From NCBI GenBank assembly GCA_900768535.1, contig CAAGDE010000106.1, positions 1-15,338 of the forward strand: a stretch of DNA of 15,338 bases, given 5' to 3'. Numbering within the stretch: position 1 is the stretch's first letter; each line of letters opens with the position of its first letter. The position numbers were made by a program, and so were the translations under genes. The notes under the pieces are model-generated. The model made no database searches and had not been told where the DNA came from. It saw only the letters and a list, made by a program, of their open reading frames with translations. This DNA comes from Clostridia bacterium (lineage in GTDB: Bacteria > Bacillota > Clostridia > Oscillospirales > CAG-272). Below, one piece after another: positions 1 to 6,910 of the stretch.

Positions 1-65
1 CGCTTAGACCCTTCTTCCAAGAAGGGTCTAAGCGGGGTTTGGGGCAGAGCCCCAAGGTCTTCCCC
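1..65 (-). repeat. Two-hairpin 3'-end repeat, copy A
   Basis: Read on the minus strand it starts four bases after the TAG stop of the translocase gene: GGGG, AAGACC, then hairpin A (arms 49-55 and 39-45, TTGGGGC/GCCCCAA, 3-nt loop), then ACCCCG, then hairpin B (arms 19-34 and 1-16, a perfect 16-bp stem with only CC/GG between the arms). The repeat may continue beyond the left edge of the window. The same module, in the same orientation relative to a stop codon, occurs at 6044, 8650, 11372 and 15213. There is no U-run after hairpin B inside the window, so termination is possible but not shown. Confidence 0.85.
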
Positions 66-3000
66 CTACTCCTCATCATTTCCTTCAATGAAGCGGGAGA
101 TATATTGTTCGGTGGTCATGAGGACCTCGCGGGGTTTGGCGCCGTCCTGTTTGGAGACGATGCCTTCGGCTTCCATACGGTCGACCAGCTTTGCGCCGCG
201 CGCGTAGCCGACGCCGATTTTCCGCTGGAGCATGGAAGTAGAGATCTGACCGGACTCGACGGCGATACGGACCGCCTCGGCATACTTGCTGTCCTCGCGC
301 GAATCTCCGCCGCCCTCCGGCAGTTCGCCGTCCTCCTTAGCGCCCTTCTTGCCGCACTGTGCGGAATACTCCTTCATCAGCTTGGTAAAGTTCTCGTCGT
401 AATGTGCGGTTCCGTTGGTGGCACGGACGAACTCGCAGATTTTTTCGACCTCACCGTCGCTGAGGAACGCGCCCTGCACACGGATCGGCTCCTTCGCGCC
501 GGTCGGGTTGAAGAGCATATCCCCTTTGCCGAGCAGTTTTTCCGCGCCGCCGCGGTCCAGGATGGTTTTGGAGTCCACCACCGATGCAACCGTACAGGCG
601 ATACGGGAAGGAATGTTCGCCTTCAGAAGGCCCGTGATGACATCGACGGACGGGCGCTGGGTACCGATGATCAGGTGCATTCCGGCGGCTCTCGCCTTCT
701 GGAGCAGTCGGCAGATGGAATCCTCGACCTCATTCTTCGCAACCATCATCAGATCGGCAAGCTCATCGATGATGATGACGATCAGCGGCATCGGCTCCAG
801 CCCCGCATCGGTCGCGGCGATCTTGTTGTAGCCCTCAATGTTCCGCGCACCGACATCGGCAATGCGGTCGAATCTTGCTTCCATCTCATTGACCGCCGCC
901 TGGAGCGCACCGGACGCATCCTTCGGCGTGGTGATGATCGGAGCCAACAGATGCGGAATGCCCTGGTAGGGCGCGAACTCCACCTTCTTTGGGTCGATCA
1001 TGATCAGGCGCACCTGATCGGGACGCATTTTGTACAGAATCGACATGACAATGCCGTTGATACACACCGATTTACCGGAGTTGGTGGCACCGGCAACCAG
1101 CAGATGCGGCATCTTCGGGATACAGAAATACACCGGCTCGCCGCCGACGTCATCGCCCAGACAGCAGAACAGCGGGGTCTGATTGTCGGCAAACGTTTTG
1201 TTCTCCATCATGTTGCGCAGATAGACCGTAGACCGGTTCTTGTTCGGCACCTCGATGCCGATGGCACTCTTTCCGTCCATCGAATCCATCCGGACGTCCT
1301 TGACGCCGAAGGTCAGCGCGATATCCTTTTCCATGCCCAGCACGGTACGGACGCGCACGTTCGACGCGGGGAAGACCTCGTATCTCGTAACGGTAGGACC
1401 GCAGGAGTAGGTAATCTCGTTGATGTCGATGTGGAAGGTCTTCATCTTCTCGGTAATCCGCTTGGCGTTGCTTTCCAGTTCCTCCTTGGTCTGCTCGGTG
1501 ATCGCTTCCCCCGCCTGCAGATAGGAAATCGGCGGGAAGGTATACGGGCGATCCTCCGGCTTCGGTACGGGACGCGGTTCCGCCTTGACCGGTGTGCGTT
1601 CCGGACGGGCGGCGTTCTTCTTTGCGGAAAGCGCACGGTCAATCGACAGCGCGGCACTCTCCTTTGCATCCAGCTCCTCGCTGGTCATGCCGAAATCACG
1701 CGGACCGTTTGCGGTTGCCTGACGGAAGGTCGGCTGACGTCCGGCGGGAGAAGCCCCTGCGGGCGCCGGTCTGCGCTCGCCCGATGCCGCCGGACGGCTG
1801 CCGTCCAGCCGAACGGTCGTCTCCCTCGGACGCACCGCCGTGTTTGCGGGCGTTGCCGCCGGTGCGGCAGCTCCGTTCTCCGTCCTTCTGACCGAGCCGG
1901 GCAGCGGGACCTCCGGCGGAAGCGGCACATGGACACGCTCCTTCGGAATCTCCGCATCGGGGCCCGCAACAAAGATGGATCCCAATTCAAAGCCCTGATC
2001 GGATTTCTGCACCCGGCGGGCGGCGTTTCTCTGGTCGCCAGGCTGCGGGGGGAAGATCTGATCCACCGCCGCACCTTCCGCCCGGCGGAGCGCCGCCGTC
2101 TGCGGGTCGGGCACACGGGGATTCCCCTGCACGGGACGCGGCTGTGCGGGCGGGGTCTGCGGGGTCGGCTTTGCGGTCTGCGGAGCCGCGGCGGGCTCGG
2201 CGCTCCGCTCCTTCTGTCCGGACGCGGGCTTTTCCGCACGCTCCGGCGTCTTCTGCGGGGTGCTGTCCGCTGCCAGCGTCTCCCCGATTTCCTTCGGAAT
2301 ATACAGCGGGCTGTCCGGGGACACATCGTCCGATGCGTCCAGAATCGGCATCACCGGCACGGGGTTGTCCTCATCGGTCAGGAGCGGCGAATCTCTTCTC
2401 ACCACCGACCGTCCGCCGGCGCTTCTCCCGTTCGGGTATGTCACCGCACCGGGCGGCGGGTTCGTCGGCTCGTCCTCGACCGGGTCGCTCCGTCTGCCTG
2501 CCGCGCGGTCATGCTTTTTCTCCATGCGATCCATGATATTCGTCCGGTCCACCTCTTCGGTGTCCTGCTTCCGCTTCTCCGCGCGGGAGATCAGAACCCT
2601 GGCTCGGATGCGGGCGACCAGATGCTGCGGCGTCATGCCGATGAGGATGAACGATCCCGCGATCAGAAGCAGCACGGTGATCAGGATCGCGCCGAACACG
2701 TTCATGCGGGAGCAGAGGAAATAGGCAATTCCGCCGCCGACGAACCCGCCGCCCGTCATCTTCGCACCGGTCTCAAACAGCTCGGCAGCCGTCATATACC
2801 GCTCTGCCGGCTCCATCGCGCCGAGGTTACAGCAATGGATGAAGACCGACAAAAGGATCTGCAGCAGGGTCACCGTCACCGATTTTTCAATCAGCCGGTG
2901 CCGGTCGACCAGCCTGCGCCACATGACGGCAAGATACCCCAGCACGAACGGGAGCAGAAATCCCCCGCCGCCAAGCAGCCCGAAGAAGGCAAAGCAGATG

Positions 3001-3434
3001 CCGTAGCCGACCGCACCGACTGGGTGGGTCGCGGCGGACTGCGCCTTGTCCCCGGACACCAGGTTGAGGAACATACAAACAAACAGGAACACCGCGAACG
3101 CCAGCATCAGGCACGGGACAATGCGGTGAACCGGGCGCCCGGACGGCGCCTCCTTCAGGTTGACCGGCTCGCGTTTTCCCTTCTTCCCGCCGCCGGACGC
3201 GTTCTTGCGTGTATTGCCGGAGCCGCCCTTTTTCTGCCCTGCGCCTCCGGAGCGCTGGCGAGCGGATGCCCCCTGCCGGGCAGACCCGCTGCCGCCGGAG
3301 GACGCCTGTGATCGGGAGCCCCACGGATCTCCGCCCCCTCGGTTTGCCGAAGAATCCGGCGGTGCGTCGCGGTCATCCGGCGCGTCCCCGTCAAACTCCG
3401 GCGCAAAATCGTCTTTGTAATCGTCGTTCTGCAT
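66..3434 (-). CDS. DNA translocase of the FtsK/SpoIIIE family
   Basis: Membrane-anchored, ATP-driven double-stranded DNA pump that clears chromosomal DNA through the division or sporulation septum. The 1122-aa product has a basic, Gly/Ser-rich N-terminus (30-95), about four to five membrane segments (roughly 103-127, 139-171, 187-201, 228-268), a very long Pro/Ala-rich linker (about 290-630), then the motor. Walker A is GATNSGKS (782-789); Walker B is LIVIIIDELADLM (884-896). A winged-helix gamma domain that would read DNA-orienting sequences covers about 1050-1105. Family members are usually 750-900 aa; the linker accounts for the extra length. The start is set by AAGGAAGG at 3440-3447, five bases before ATG; upstream in-frame codons to 3779 lack such a site and run through the promoter. 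FtsK versus SpoIIIE cannot be separated from sequence alone. The gene is monocistronic here. Confidence 0.95.
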   Translation of the reverse strand: MQNDDYKDDFAPEFDGDAPDDRDAPPDSSANRGGGDPWGSRSQASSGGSGSARQGASARQRSGGAGQKKGGSGNTRKNASGGGKKGKREPVNLKEAPSGRPVHRIVPCLMLAFAVFLFVCMFLNLVSGDKAQSAATHPVGAVGYGICFAFFGLLGGGGFLLPFVLGYLAVMWRRLVDRHRLIEKSVTVTLLQILLSVFIHCCNLGAMEPAERYMTAAELFETGAKMTGGGFVGGGIAYFLCSRMNVFGAILITVLLLIAGSFILIGMTPQHLVARIRARVLISRAEKRKQDTEEVDRTNIMDRMEKKHDRAAGRRSDPVEDEPTNPPPGAVTYPNGRSAGGRSVVRRDSPLLTDEDNPVPVMPILDASDDVSPDSPLYIPKEIGETLAADSTPQKTPERAEKPASGQKERSAEPAAAPQTAKPTPQTPPAQPRPVQGNPRVPDPQTAALRRAEGAAVDQIFPPQPGDQRNAARRVQKSDQGFELGSIFVAGPDAEIPKERVHVPLPPEVPLPGSVRRTENGAAAPAATPANTAVRPRETTVRLDGSRPAASGERRPAPAGASPAGRQPTFRQATANGPRDFGMTSEELDAKESAALSIDRALSAKKNAARPERTPVKAEPRPVPKPEDRPYTFPPISYLQAGEAITEQTKEELESNAKRITEKMKTFHIDINEITYSCGPTVTRYEVFPASNVRVRTVLGMEKDIALTFGVKDVRMDSMDGKSAIGIEVPNKNRSTVYLRNMMENKTFADNQTPLFCCLGDDVGGEPVYFCIPKMPHLLVAGATNSGKSVCINGIVMSILYKMRPDQVRLIMIDPKKVEFAPYQGIPHLLAPIITTPKDASGALQAAVNEMEARFDRIADVGARNIEGYNKIAATDAGLEPMPLIVIIIDELADLMMVAKNEVEDSICRLLQKARAAGMHLIIGTQRPSVDVITGLLKANIPSRIACTVASVVDSKTILDRGGAEKLLGKGDMLFNPTGAKEPIRVQGAFLSDGEVEKICEFVRATNGTAHYDENFTKLMKEYSAQCGKKGAKEDGELPEGGGDSREDSKYAEAVRIAVESGQISTSMLQRKIGVGYARGAKLVDRMEAEGIVSKQDGAKPREVLMTTEQYISRFIEGNDEE

Positions 3435-3522
3435 GAATACCTTCCTTTCCGTATGGTAAAGGGGACCCGGACTTTCACGGATTCCCCCGATGATTTCCCA
3501 ATGAATTGCAACAGATAATATT

Positions 3523-3551
3523 ATTATACCATGAAATTTCCGCGATTGCAA
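3523..3551 (-). promoter_or_regulatory. Sigma-A-type promoter of the translocase gene
   Basis: On the minus strand, TTGCAA (3546-3551), a 17-bp spacer, and TATAAT (3523-3528) preceded by TGG, which makes an extended -10. It would give a leader of about 80 nt before the ATG at 3434. The rest of the 3435-3717 gap holds only the terminator at 3670-3711; I see nothing else in 3560-3665. Confidence 0.7.
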
Positions 3552-3669
3552 GGGATAAACGGGAACAATTTCAAAAAGTTCGGATACTGTGCCGCTCATA
3601 TGACAAATGCGGGACGTTGGGCGGTGTGGAACATTTGACGGTACGTTCGCCTGTTTCGCCCTCATCGGC

Positions 3670-3711
3670 AAAAAAGCAGACAACCGCTCCTCCATCGGAA
3701 CGGTTGTCTGC
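3670..3711 (-). terminator. Rho-independent terminator after the nagA operon
   Basis: On the minus strand, six bases past the stop codon, a perfect 11-bp stem (arms 3701-3711 and 3676-3686, GCAGACAACCG/CGGTTGTCTGC) with a 14-nt loop is followed directly by six T. This is the only textbook intrinsic terminator in the window and contrasts with the repeat hairpins, which lack a T-run. Confidence 0.92.
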
Positions 3712-3717
3712 CTGCGT

Positions 3718-4275
3718 TCAGTGCTCCGCCGCCGGGAGCTTTGCCTCCTGTGCCAGGTACCGTCTGACCCGCACGGCACGCTGGGTCAGGACGCCGAACA
3801 GAATCAGAAATGCAAGCGGGACCAGCGTTGCGGCAAGCGGGGTATCTGCGGGGTTGCGCAGGGAGACGGTCTTTCCGTCCACCACCGCCGTAATCTCCGG
3901 CGTTCCCTCCACCGCGTGCGCCGCCGTGCCGGAGAGGATCAGATCATAATCCGCCCGCGCGGGAAGCGTGAACGGCTCGGTCACCTCCAGCGTAATCCCG
4001 TTCTTTCCGCCCACAGTCACGGTCACGCGTTCGACCTGCACGGAACGGTCGGACGTATTGCGCAGTCTCCCGCGCGACTCAACCTGAAAGCGTCCCTCCT
4101 CCATGTTCACACGCGCCGAGGAGACCGTGACCCGCTCCCGCACGGAAAGCCCCGCCGGCTCCGGAATCAGCGACAGCACCGTCAGAAGCGCGGAAAACAG
4201 CGTCACGGCGGCAAACAGCACCAGCAGGACATCCTGCAAAACGGTTCTTTTCCTCAGGCTCATCGGTTGTTTCAT
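3718..4275 (-). CDS. Uncharacterised two-TM membrane protein coupled to nagA
   Basis: I do not recognise this 185-aa protein. It has a short basic N-terminus (MKQPMSLRKR), a membrane segment at about 14-36, a polar, beta-strand-like region at about 37-145 with many alternating Val/Thr residues (e.g. VERVTVTVGG), a second membrane segment at about 146-164, and a basic tail (RAVRVRRYL). The basic flanks on both ends suggest both termini are cytoplasmic and the middle is extracytoplasmic, like a small surface Ig-like or DUF-type domain; that is inference. Its ATG overlaps the nagA TGA by four bases (ATGA), with AAGGAG at 4282-4287 inside nagA, so translation is probably coupled. A strong terminator follows. 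The first Met is preferred over Met5 because of the ribosome binding site spacing. Confidence 0.88.
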   Translation of the reverse strand: MKQPMSLRKRTVLQDVLLVLFAAVTLFSALLTVLSLIPEPAGLSVRERVTVSSARVNMEEGRFQVESRGRLRNTSDRSVQVERVTVTVGGKNGITLEVTEPFTLPARADYDLILSGTAAHAVEGTPEITAVVDGKTVSLRNPADTPLAATLVPLAFLILFGVLTQRAVRVRRYLAQEAKLPAAEH

Positions 4276-5411
4276 TTTGCACTCCTTGTCATCGGGACCG
4301 CCTCCCCTGCGGCATAGACCCCGCGGATTTCCAATGCGTCATCCACCAGCAGCAAATCGGCGCGCTTTCCGGCATCAATGCTCCCCACACGGTCAAAAAT
4401 ACCCACCGCCGTTGCGGGATTGACCGTTGCACAGCGGACGGCATCCTCCAGCGGCGCCCCGGTCATGCGCATCAGGTTCTTCACGCCCTGCCACAGGTTC
4501 AGCGTGCTCCCCGCCAGCGCGCCCGAAAGCGTTTCGGCTCTGCCGCTGCGCACAATCACCTTCTCCCCGGCAATGGCGTACTCCCCGTCCGCGCATCCGG
4601 TGGCTTCCATCGAATCGGTAATCAGAATCAGTCGCTCCCGCCCTTTGATCTGATAGGTCAGGCGGACCATATCCGCGCAGATGTGCATTCCGTCCGCAAT
4701 CAGCTCCGTCCACGCATCGGTCGTCAGCGCCACGCAGACCGCGCCGCCCTCGCGGTGATGCAGGGGGGGCATGGCGTTGTAGAGATGCGTGAAGCAGTCG
4801 GCGCCGTGCGAGAGTGCCGCCCGCGCCTCCTCCGCCGTGGCATTGGTATGTCCCAGCGCCAGCGTTGCGCCGTAAGCCTTGGCGCACGCGGCAAATCCGC
4901 CGTCCGGGTCCAGCTCCAGCGCCGCCGTGATATGGCACGGGATATGAACGGCGTTCAGGCATTCCTCCAGGTCGCGCGGGTCAAGCGGCACCAGCAGTGC
5001 CGGATTGTGCGCGCCGCGCTTGACGGGGTTGAGATACCGCCCCTCCAGGTGAATGCCGTCATATCCGCAGGCTTCGATGTCCGCAATGGCGCGGAGCCAC
5101 TCCTCCTTCGTTGCCGAGGCAAGCGTTGCGAACACGGTGGTCACACCGTGCTCGGCGTAGGAGCGCTTCATCAGTGCCATCTGCTCCCTGCCGGCGGTGG
5201 CGAAATCATACCCCGCCCGACCGTGCGTATGCATATCCACCAGCCCCGGCAGGACGGTCAGCCCCTGCACATTGACGCTCGGCACATCGGCGGGAAGCGC
5301 CCCGATCTCCGCTCCCACCGCCGCAATCCTTCCGTCCTCCATCAAAACCGGACAATCCGGCACAAACCGGGCTCCGCACAGCACGCGCCCGTGTTCCATC
5401 AGCAGCTTCAT
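4272..5411 (-). CDS. nagA: N-acetylglucosamine-6-phosphate deacetylase
   Basis: Amidohydrolase-superfamily enzyme (379 aa, normal length) that converts GlcNAc-6-phosphate to glucosamine-6-phosphate and acetate in the cytoplasm, for amino-sugar use and wall recycling. Visible motifs: metal-site GLVDMHTHG (56-64; His61, His63), GIHLEG with Glu123 as metal ligand, LGHTNA (His188), THLYNAMPPLHHREGG (His209), and ITDSMEATG with catalytic Asp265. The usual HLEGP motif reads HLEGR here (Arg125), followed by YLNPVKRGAHNP, so the family is clear but substrate preference could be shifted. The start has a GAGGG-type site about eight bases upstream. A promoter lies at 5438-5465. No nagB is visible next door; the coupled downstream gene is an unknown membrane protein. 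Confidence 0.92.
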   Translation of the reverse strand: MKLLMEHGRVLCGARFVPDCPVLMEDGRIAAVGAEIGALPADVPSVNVQGLTVLPGLVDMHTHGRAGYDFATAGREQMALMKRSYAEHGVTTVFATLASATKEEWLRAIADIEACGYDGIHLEGRYLNPVKRGAHNPALLVPLDPRDLEECLNAVHIPCHITAALELDPDGGFAACAKAYGATLALGHTNATAEEARAALSHGADCFTHLYNAMPPLHHREGGAVCVALTTDAWTELIADGMHICADMVRLTYQIKGRERLILITDSMEATGCADGEYAIAGEKVIVRSGRAETLSGALAGSTLNLWQGVKNLMRMTGAPLEDAVRCATVNPATAVGIFDRVGSIDAGKRADLLLVDDALEIRGVYAAGEAVPMTRSAK

Positions 5412-5437
5412 GAAAAATCCCTCGCTTTCTACCTCTC

Positions 5438-5465
5438 ATTATATCGGATTTCCCGGAAAAGTCAA
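5438..5465 (-). promoter_or_regulatory. Promoter of nagA operon
   Basis: On the minus strand, TTGACT (5460-5465), 16-bp spacer, TATAAT (5438-5443). It lies back-to-back with the plus-strand promoter at 5486-5514, with only 20 bp between the two -35 boxes, so the two divergent units probably share RNA-polymerase or regulator access. I see no clear operator palindrome between them. Confidence 0.75.
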
Positions 5466-5485
5466 GGGGTTTGAGCAAAAAAGAA

Positions 5486-5514
5486 TTGACACGCGGCGGA
5501 TTCCGTGGTATAAT
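5486..5514 (+). promoter_or_regulatory. Perfect-consensus promoter of the 165-aa orphan gene
   Basis: TTGACA (5486-5491), 17-bp spacer ending in TGG (extended -10), TATAAT (5509-5514). Every hexamer base matches consensus. The ribosome binding site AGGAGG lies at 5533-5538, giving a very short leader. Confidence 0.9.
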
Positions 5515-5545
5515 AAGGTAAATTGATGCTACAGGAGGCTCGGAA

Positions 5546-6043
5546 ATGCTGATCGGAAGAAAAAGCCGCGCGGCGGAGGAGATGGACACCGCTCTCGCCG
5601 ATTACCCCGTCCTGAACCTGAAAAAGAAGAAAAAAAGCCTGCGTTACCGCTCCGAGGGTCGCGCCGTGGTTGCGCACGGATACCTGCGCCAGGTGTTCGG
5701 CAACGGGCAGTATCTGGCGGACATTCCCATGGAGCTTCGCTGGGAGCCGAACCGTCTGACGCTCCTGCTCGACCTCTGCCCGTGCGACTTCATCCGCTCC
5801 ATGAGCCTGCCCCGGTCGGTGCTCTCCATGAGCGCCCGCCTTGCCTACAACCTCAAGGCGCGTAGGTCGCAGATTCTGGAGGGTACCCGCGATAACGGCT
5901 ATCTCCGGCGCGGCTACGTGCTGGAAGCCATCGCCCGCACCGACCACAAGCAGTCCGGGCACGCGCTGGGAGAACTGCTCGACGAAATCATCGTCCGCCG
6001 CCGCGCAGAGCTGGACGACTTCTGCGTCCTGACCCGCGGGTGA
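5546..6043 (+). CDS. Hypothetical basic protein, 165 aa
   Basis: Not recognised. The ATG follows AGGAGG by seven bases. The protein is soluble-looking, with no signal peptide or membrane segment. It begins with a charged helix-like stretch, has a run of five lysines (26-30), then a central mixed alpha/beta region (about 35-95) and a C-terminal, Arg-rich, helical part (about 98-160) with RRSQ, RRGY and VRRR patches. The net positive charge would suit nucleic-acid or ribosome contact, which is a guess from composition only. It is driven by the strongest-looking promoter in the window and is followed at once by repeat copy B, so it is likely transcribed mainly on its own. Confidence 0.8.
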   Translation: MLIGRKSRAAEEMDTALADYPVLNLKKKKKSLRYRSEGRAVVAHGYLRQVFGNGQYLADIPMELRWEPNRLTLLLDLCPCDFIRSMSLPRSVLSMSARLAYNLKARRSQILEGTRDNGYLRRGYVLEAIARTDHKQSGHALGELLDEIIVRRRAELDDFCVLTRG

Positions 6044-6114
6044 CGGGGGAAGCGAAGACCTTGGGACGCTGTCCCAAACCCTGCCAAGGGGCTTCTTTCG
6101 AAGAAGCCCCTTGG
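6044..6114 (+). repeat. Two-hairpin 3'-end repeat, copy B
   Basis: Starts directly after the TGA at 6041-6043: 11 nt, AAGACC (6055-6060), hairpin A with altered but still paired arms TTGGGAC/GTCCCAA (6061-6067, 6071-6077), ACCCTG, and hairpin B with 14-bp perfect arms (6084-6097, 6101-6114) around TCG. Compared with other copies, both arms changed together. No T-run follows. The 6115-6173 stretch beyond it shows no clear promoter for the next gene. Confidence 0.85.
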
Positions 6115-6185
6115 AACCCAAGAACTCGGCTGCAAGGACAGGGAGGATAACCCGAATGCAGATCAGCAACCGTAAGGAGAGCAAA

Positions 6186-6377
6186 ATGGAAAAGAAAGTC
6201 AGCAGGTTTGAAGTGGTTTGGAAGGACGGAAGCGAGATGCGGAGCGAAGGGGTCCGGCAGATCCTCGTGGACAAGGAAACGGGGGTGCATTATCTCGCCT
6301 GGAAGACCGGATACGGCGCGGGAATCACGCCGCTTCTGGATTCGGAAGGAAAGGTCATCATCACGAAAACGGAGTGA
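6186..6377 (+). CDS. Small DUF6440-like protein, 63 aa
   Basis: The sequence pattern RFEVVWKDG, ILVDKETGVHYL, GYGAGITPLLD and GKVII matches, from memory, small DUF6440-type proteins of Firmicutes, which have no known function. It is a single compact beta-rich domain that fills the whole 63 residues. The start at 6186 is set by AAGGAG at 6174-6179, six bases upstream; a longer in-frame reading would begin inside the repeat hairpin of copy B and is unlikely. The next gene starts 63 bp downstream on the same strand with no terminator between, so they may be cotranscribed. I could not identify a promoter for it; it may depend on read-through from 5546. Confidence 0.75.
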   Translation: MEKKVSRFEVVWKDGSEMRSEGVRQILVDKETGVHYLAWKTGYGAGITPLLDSEGKVIITKTE

Positions 6378-6440
6378 GAAAACATTTCGAAACCGACACC
6401 TTGTTGCGGATAATCTATCAGATTTTACGGAGATGATCGT

Positions 6441-6854
6441 ATGTGGCTTCTGTTTGCATTGCTGTCTGCTGTATTTGCGGCACTGACTTCCATTCTGGCA
6501 AAGGCAGGCATCAGCGGGGTGAACTCCACGCTTGCCACCGCCGTCAGAACAGTCGTTGTCCTTGTCATGGCGTGGGGAATGGTCTTTGTCACCAACGCGC
6601 AGAGCGGAATTGCGGAAATCAGCAGAAAAAGCTGGCTGTTTCTGATCCTGTCCGGCTTGGCGACCGGTGCCTCCTGGTTATGCTATTACTATGCCCTGCA
6701 GCACGGGGAGGCTTCCAAGGTTGTTCCGATCGACAAGCTGAGCGTGGTCATCACGTTGATTCTTGCGTTCGTCTTCCTGCATGAAAAATTTACGGTGTAT
6801 TCCCTGATCGGCTGTGTCCTGATCGGAGCCGGAACACTGCTGATGGTTCTGTAA
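6441..6854 (+). CDS. Half-size EamA/DMT-family transporter, 137 aa
   Basis: Integral membrane protein with five hydrophobic segments (about 1-20, 29-51, 65-85, 98-113, 118-137), corresponding to one EamA repeat rather than the usual two. The typical signature is present: SWLCYYYALQHGEASKVVPIDKL region (78-100) and LHEK (113-116). Known stand-alone half-size members of this drug/metabolite transporter group (COG2510-type, about 140 aa) are complete proteins thought to work as dimers, so this is probably not a truncated gene. Substrate unknown. GGAG at 6429-6432 lies eight bases before the ATG. A bidirectional terminator follows at 6869-6908. Confidence 0.88.
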   Translation: MWLLFALLSAVFAALTSILAKAGISGVNSTLATAVRTVVVLVMAWGMVFVTNAQSGIAEISRKSWLFLILSGLATGASWLCYYYALQHGEASKVVPIDKLSVVITLILAFVFLHEKFTVYSLIGCVLIGAGTLLMVL

Positions 6855-6868
6855 CCGTCCGAAAAGCA

Positions 6869-6908
6869 AACACCCCGCACCGCTTCCGTTGAAGCCGTGC
6901 AGGGTGTT
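6869..6908. terminator. Bidirectional terminator between convergent genes
   Basis: Stem arms 6869-6880 and 6897-6908 pair at all but one position, with an inner GCTTC/GAAGC stem (6882-6886, 6891-6895) around CGTT. It is followed by CTTTATT on the plus strand and TGCTTTTC on the minus strand, so it can serve both the EamA gene and the DUF1934 gene, whose stop codon lies at 6911-6913. Confidence 0.75.
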
Positions 6909-6910
6909 CT

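Noticed and set aside
39..3311. 1090-codon open frame on the plus strand opposite the translocase gene
   Set aside because: It is antisense to a clear SpoIIIE/FtsK gene, starts inside the repeat, has an Arg/His-rich composition typical of a GC-rich shadow frame, and shows no domain.
5630..5636. Run of seven A in the lysine stretch of the 165-aa gene as a programmed frameshift site
   Set aside because: The frame continues without a break, there is no useful product in the other frames and no stimulating stem-loop is evident.
6386..6414. Promoter before the EamA gene (TTCGAA ... GATAAT)
   Set aside because: The -35 match is poor; cotranscription with the 63-aa gene is equally likely.
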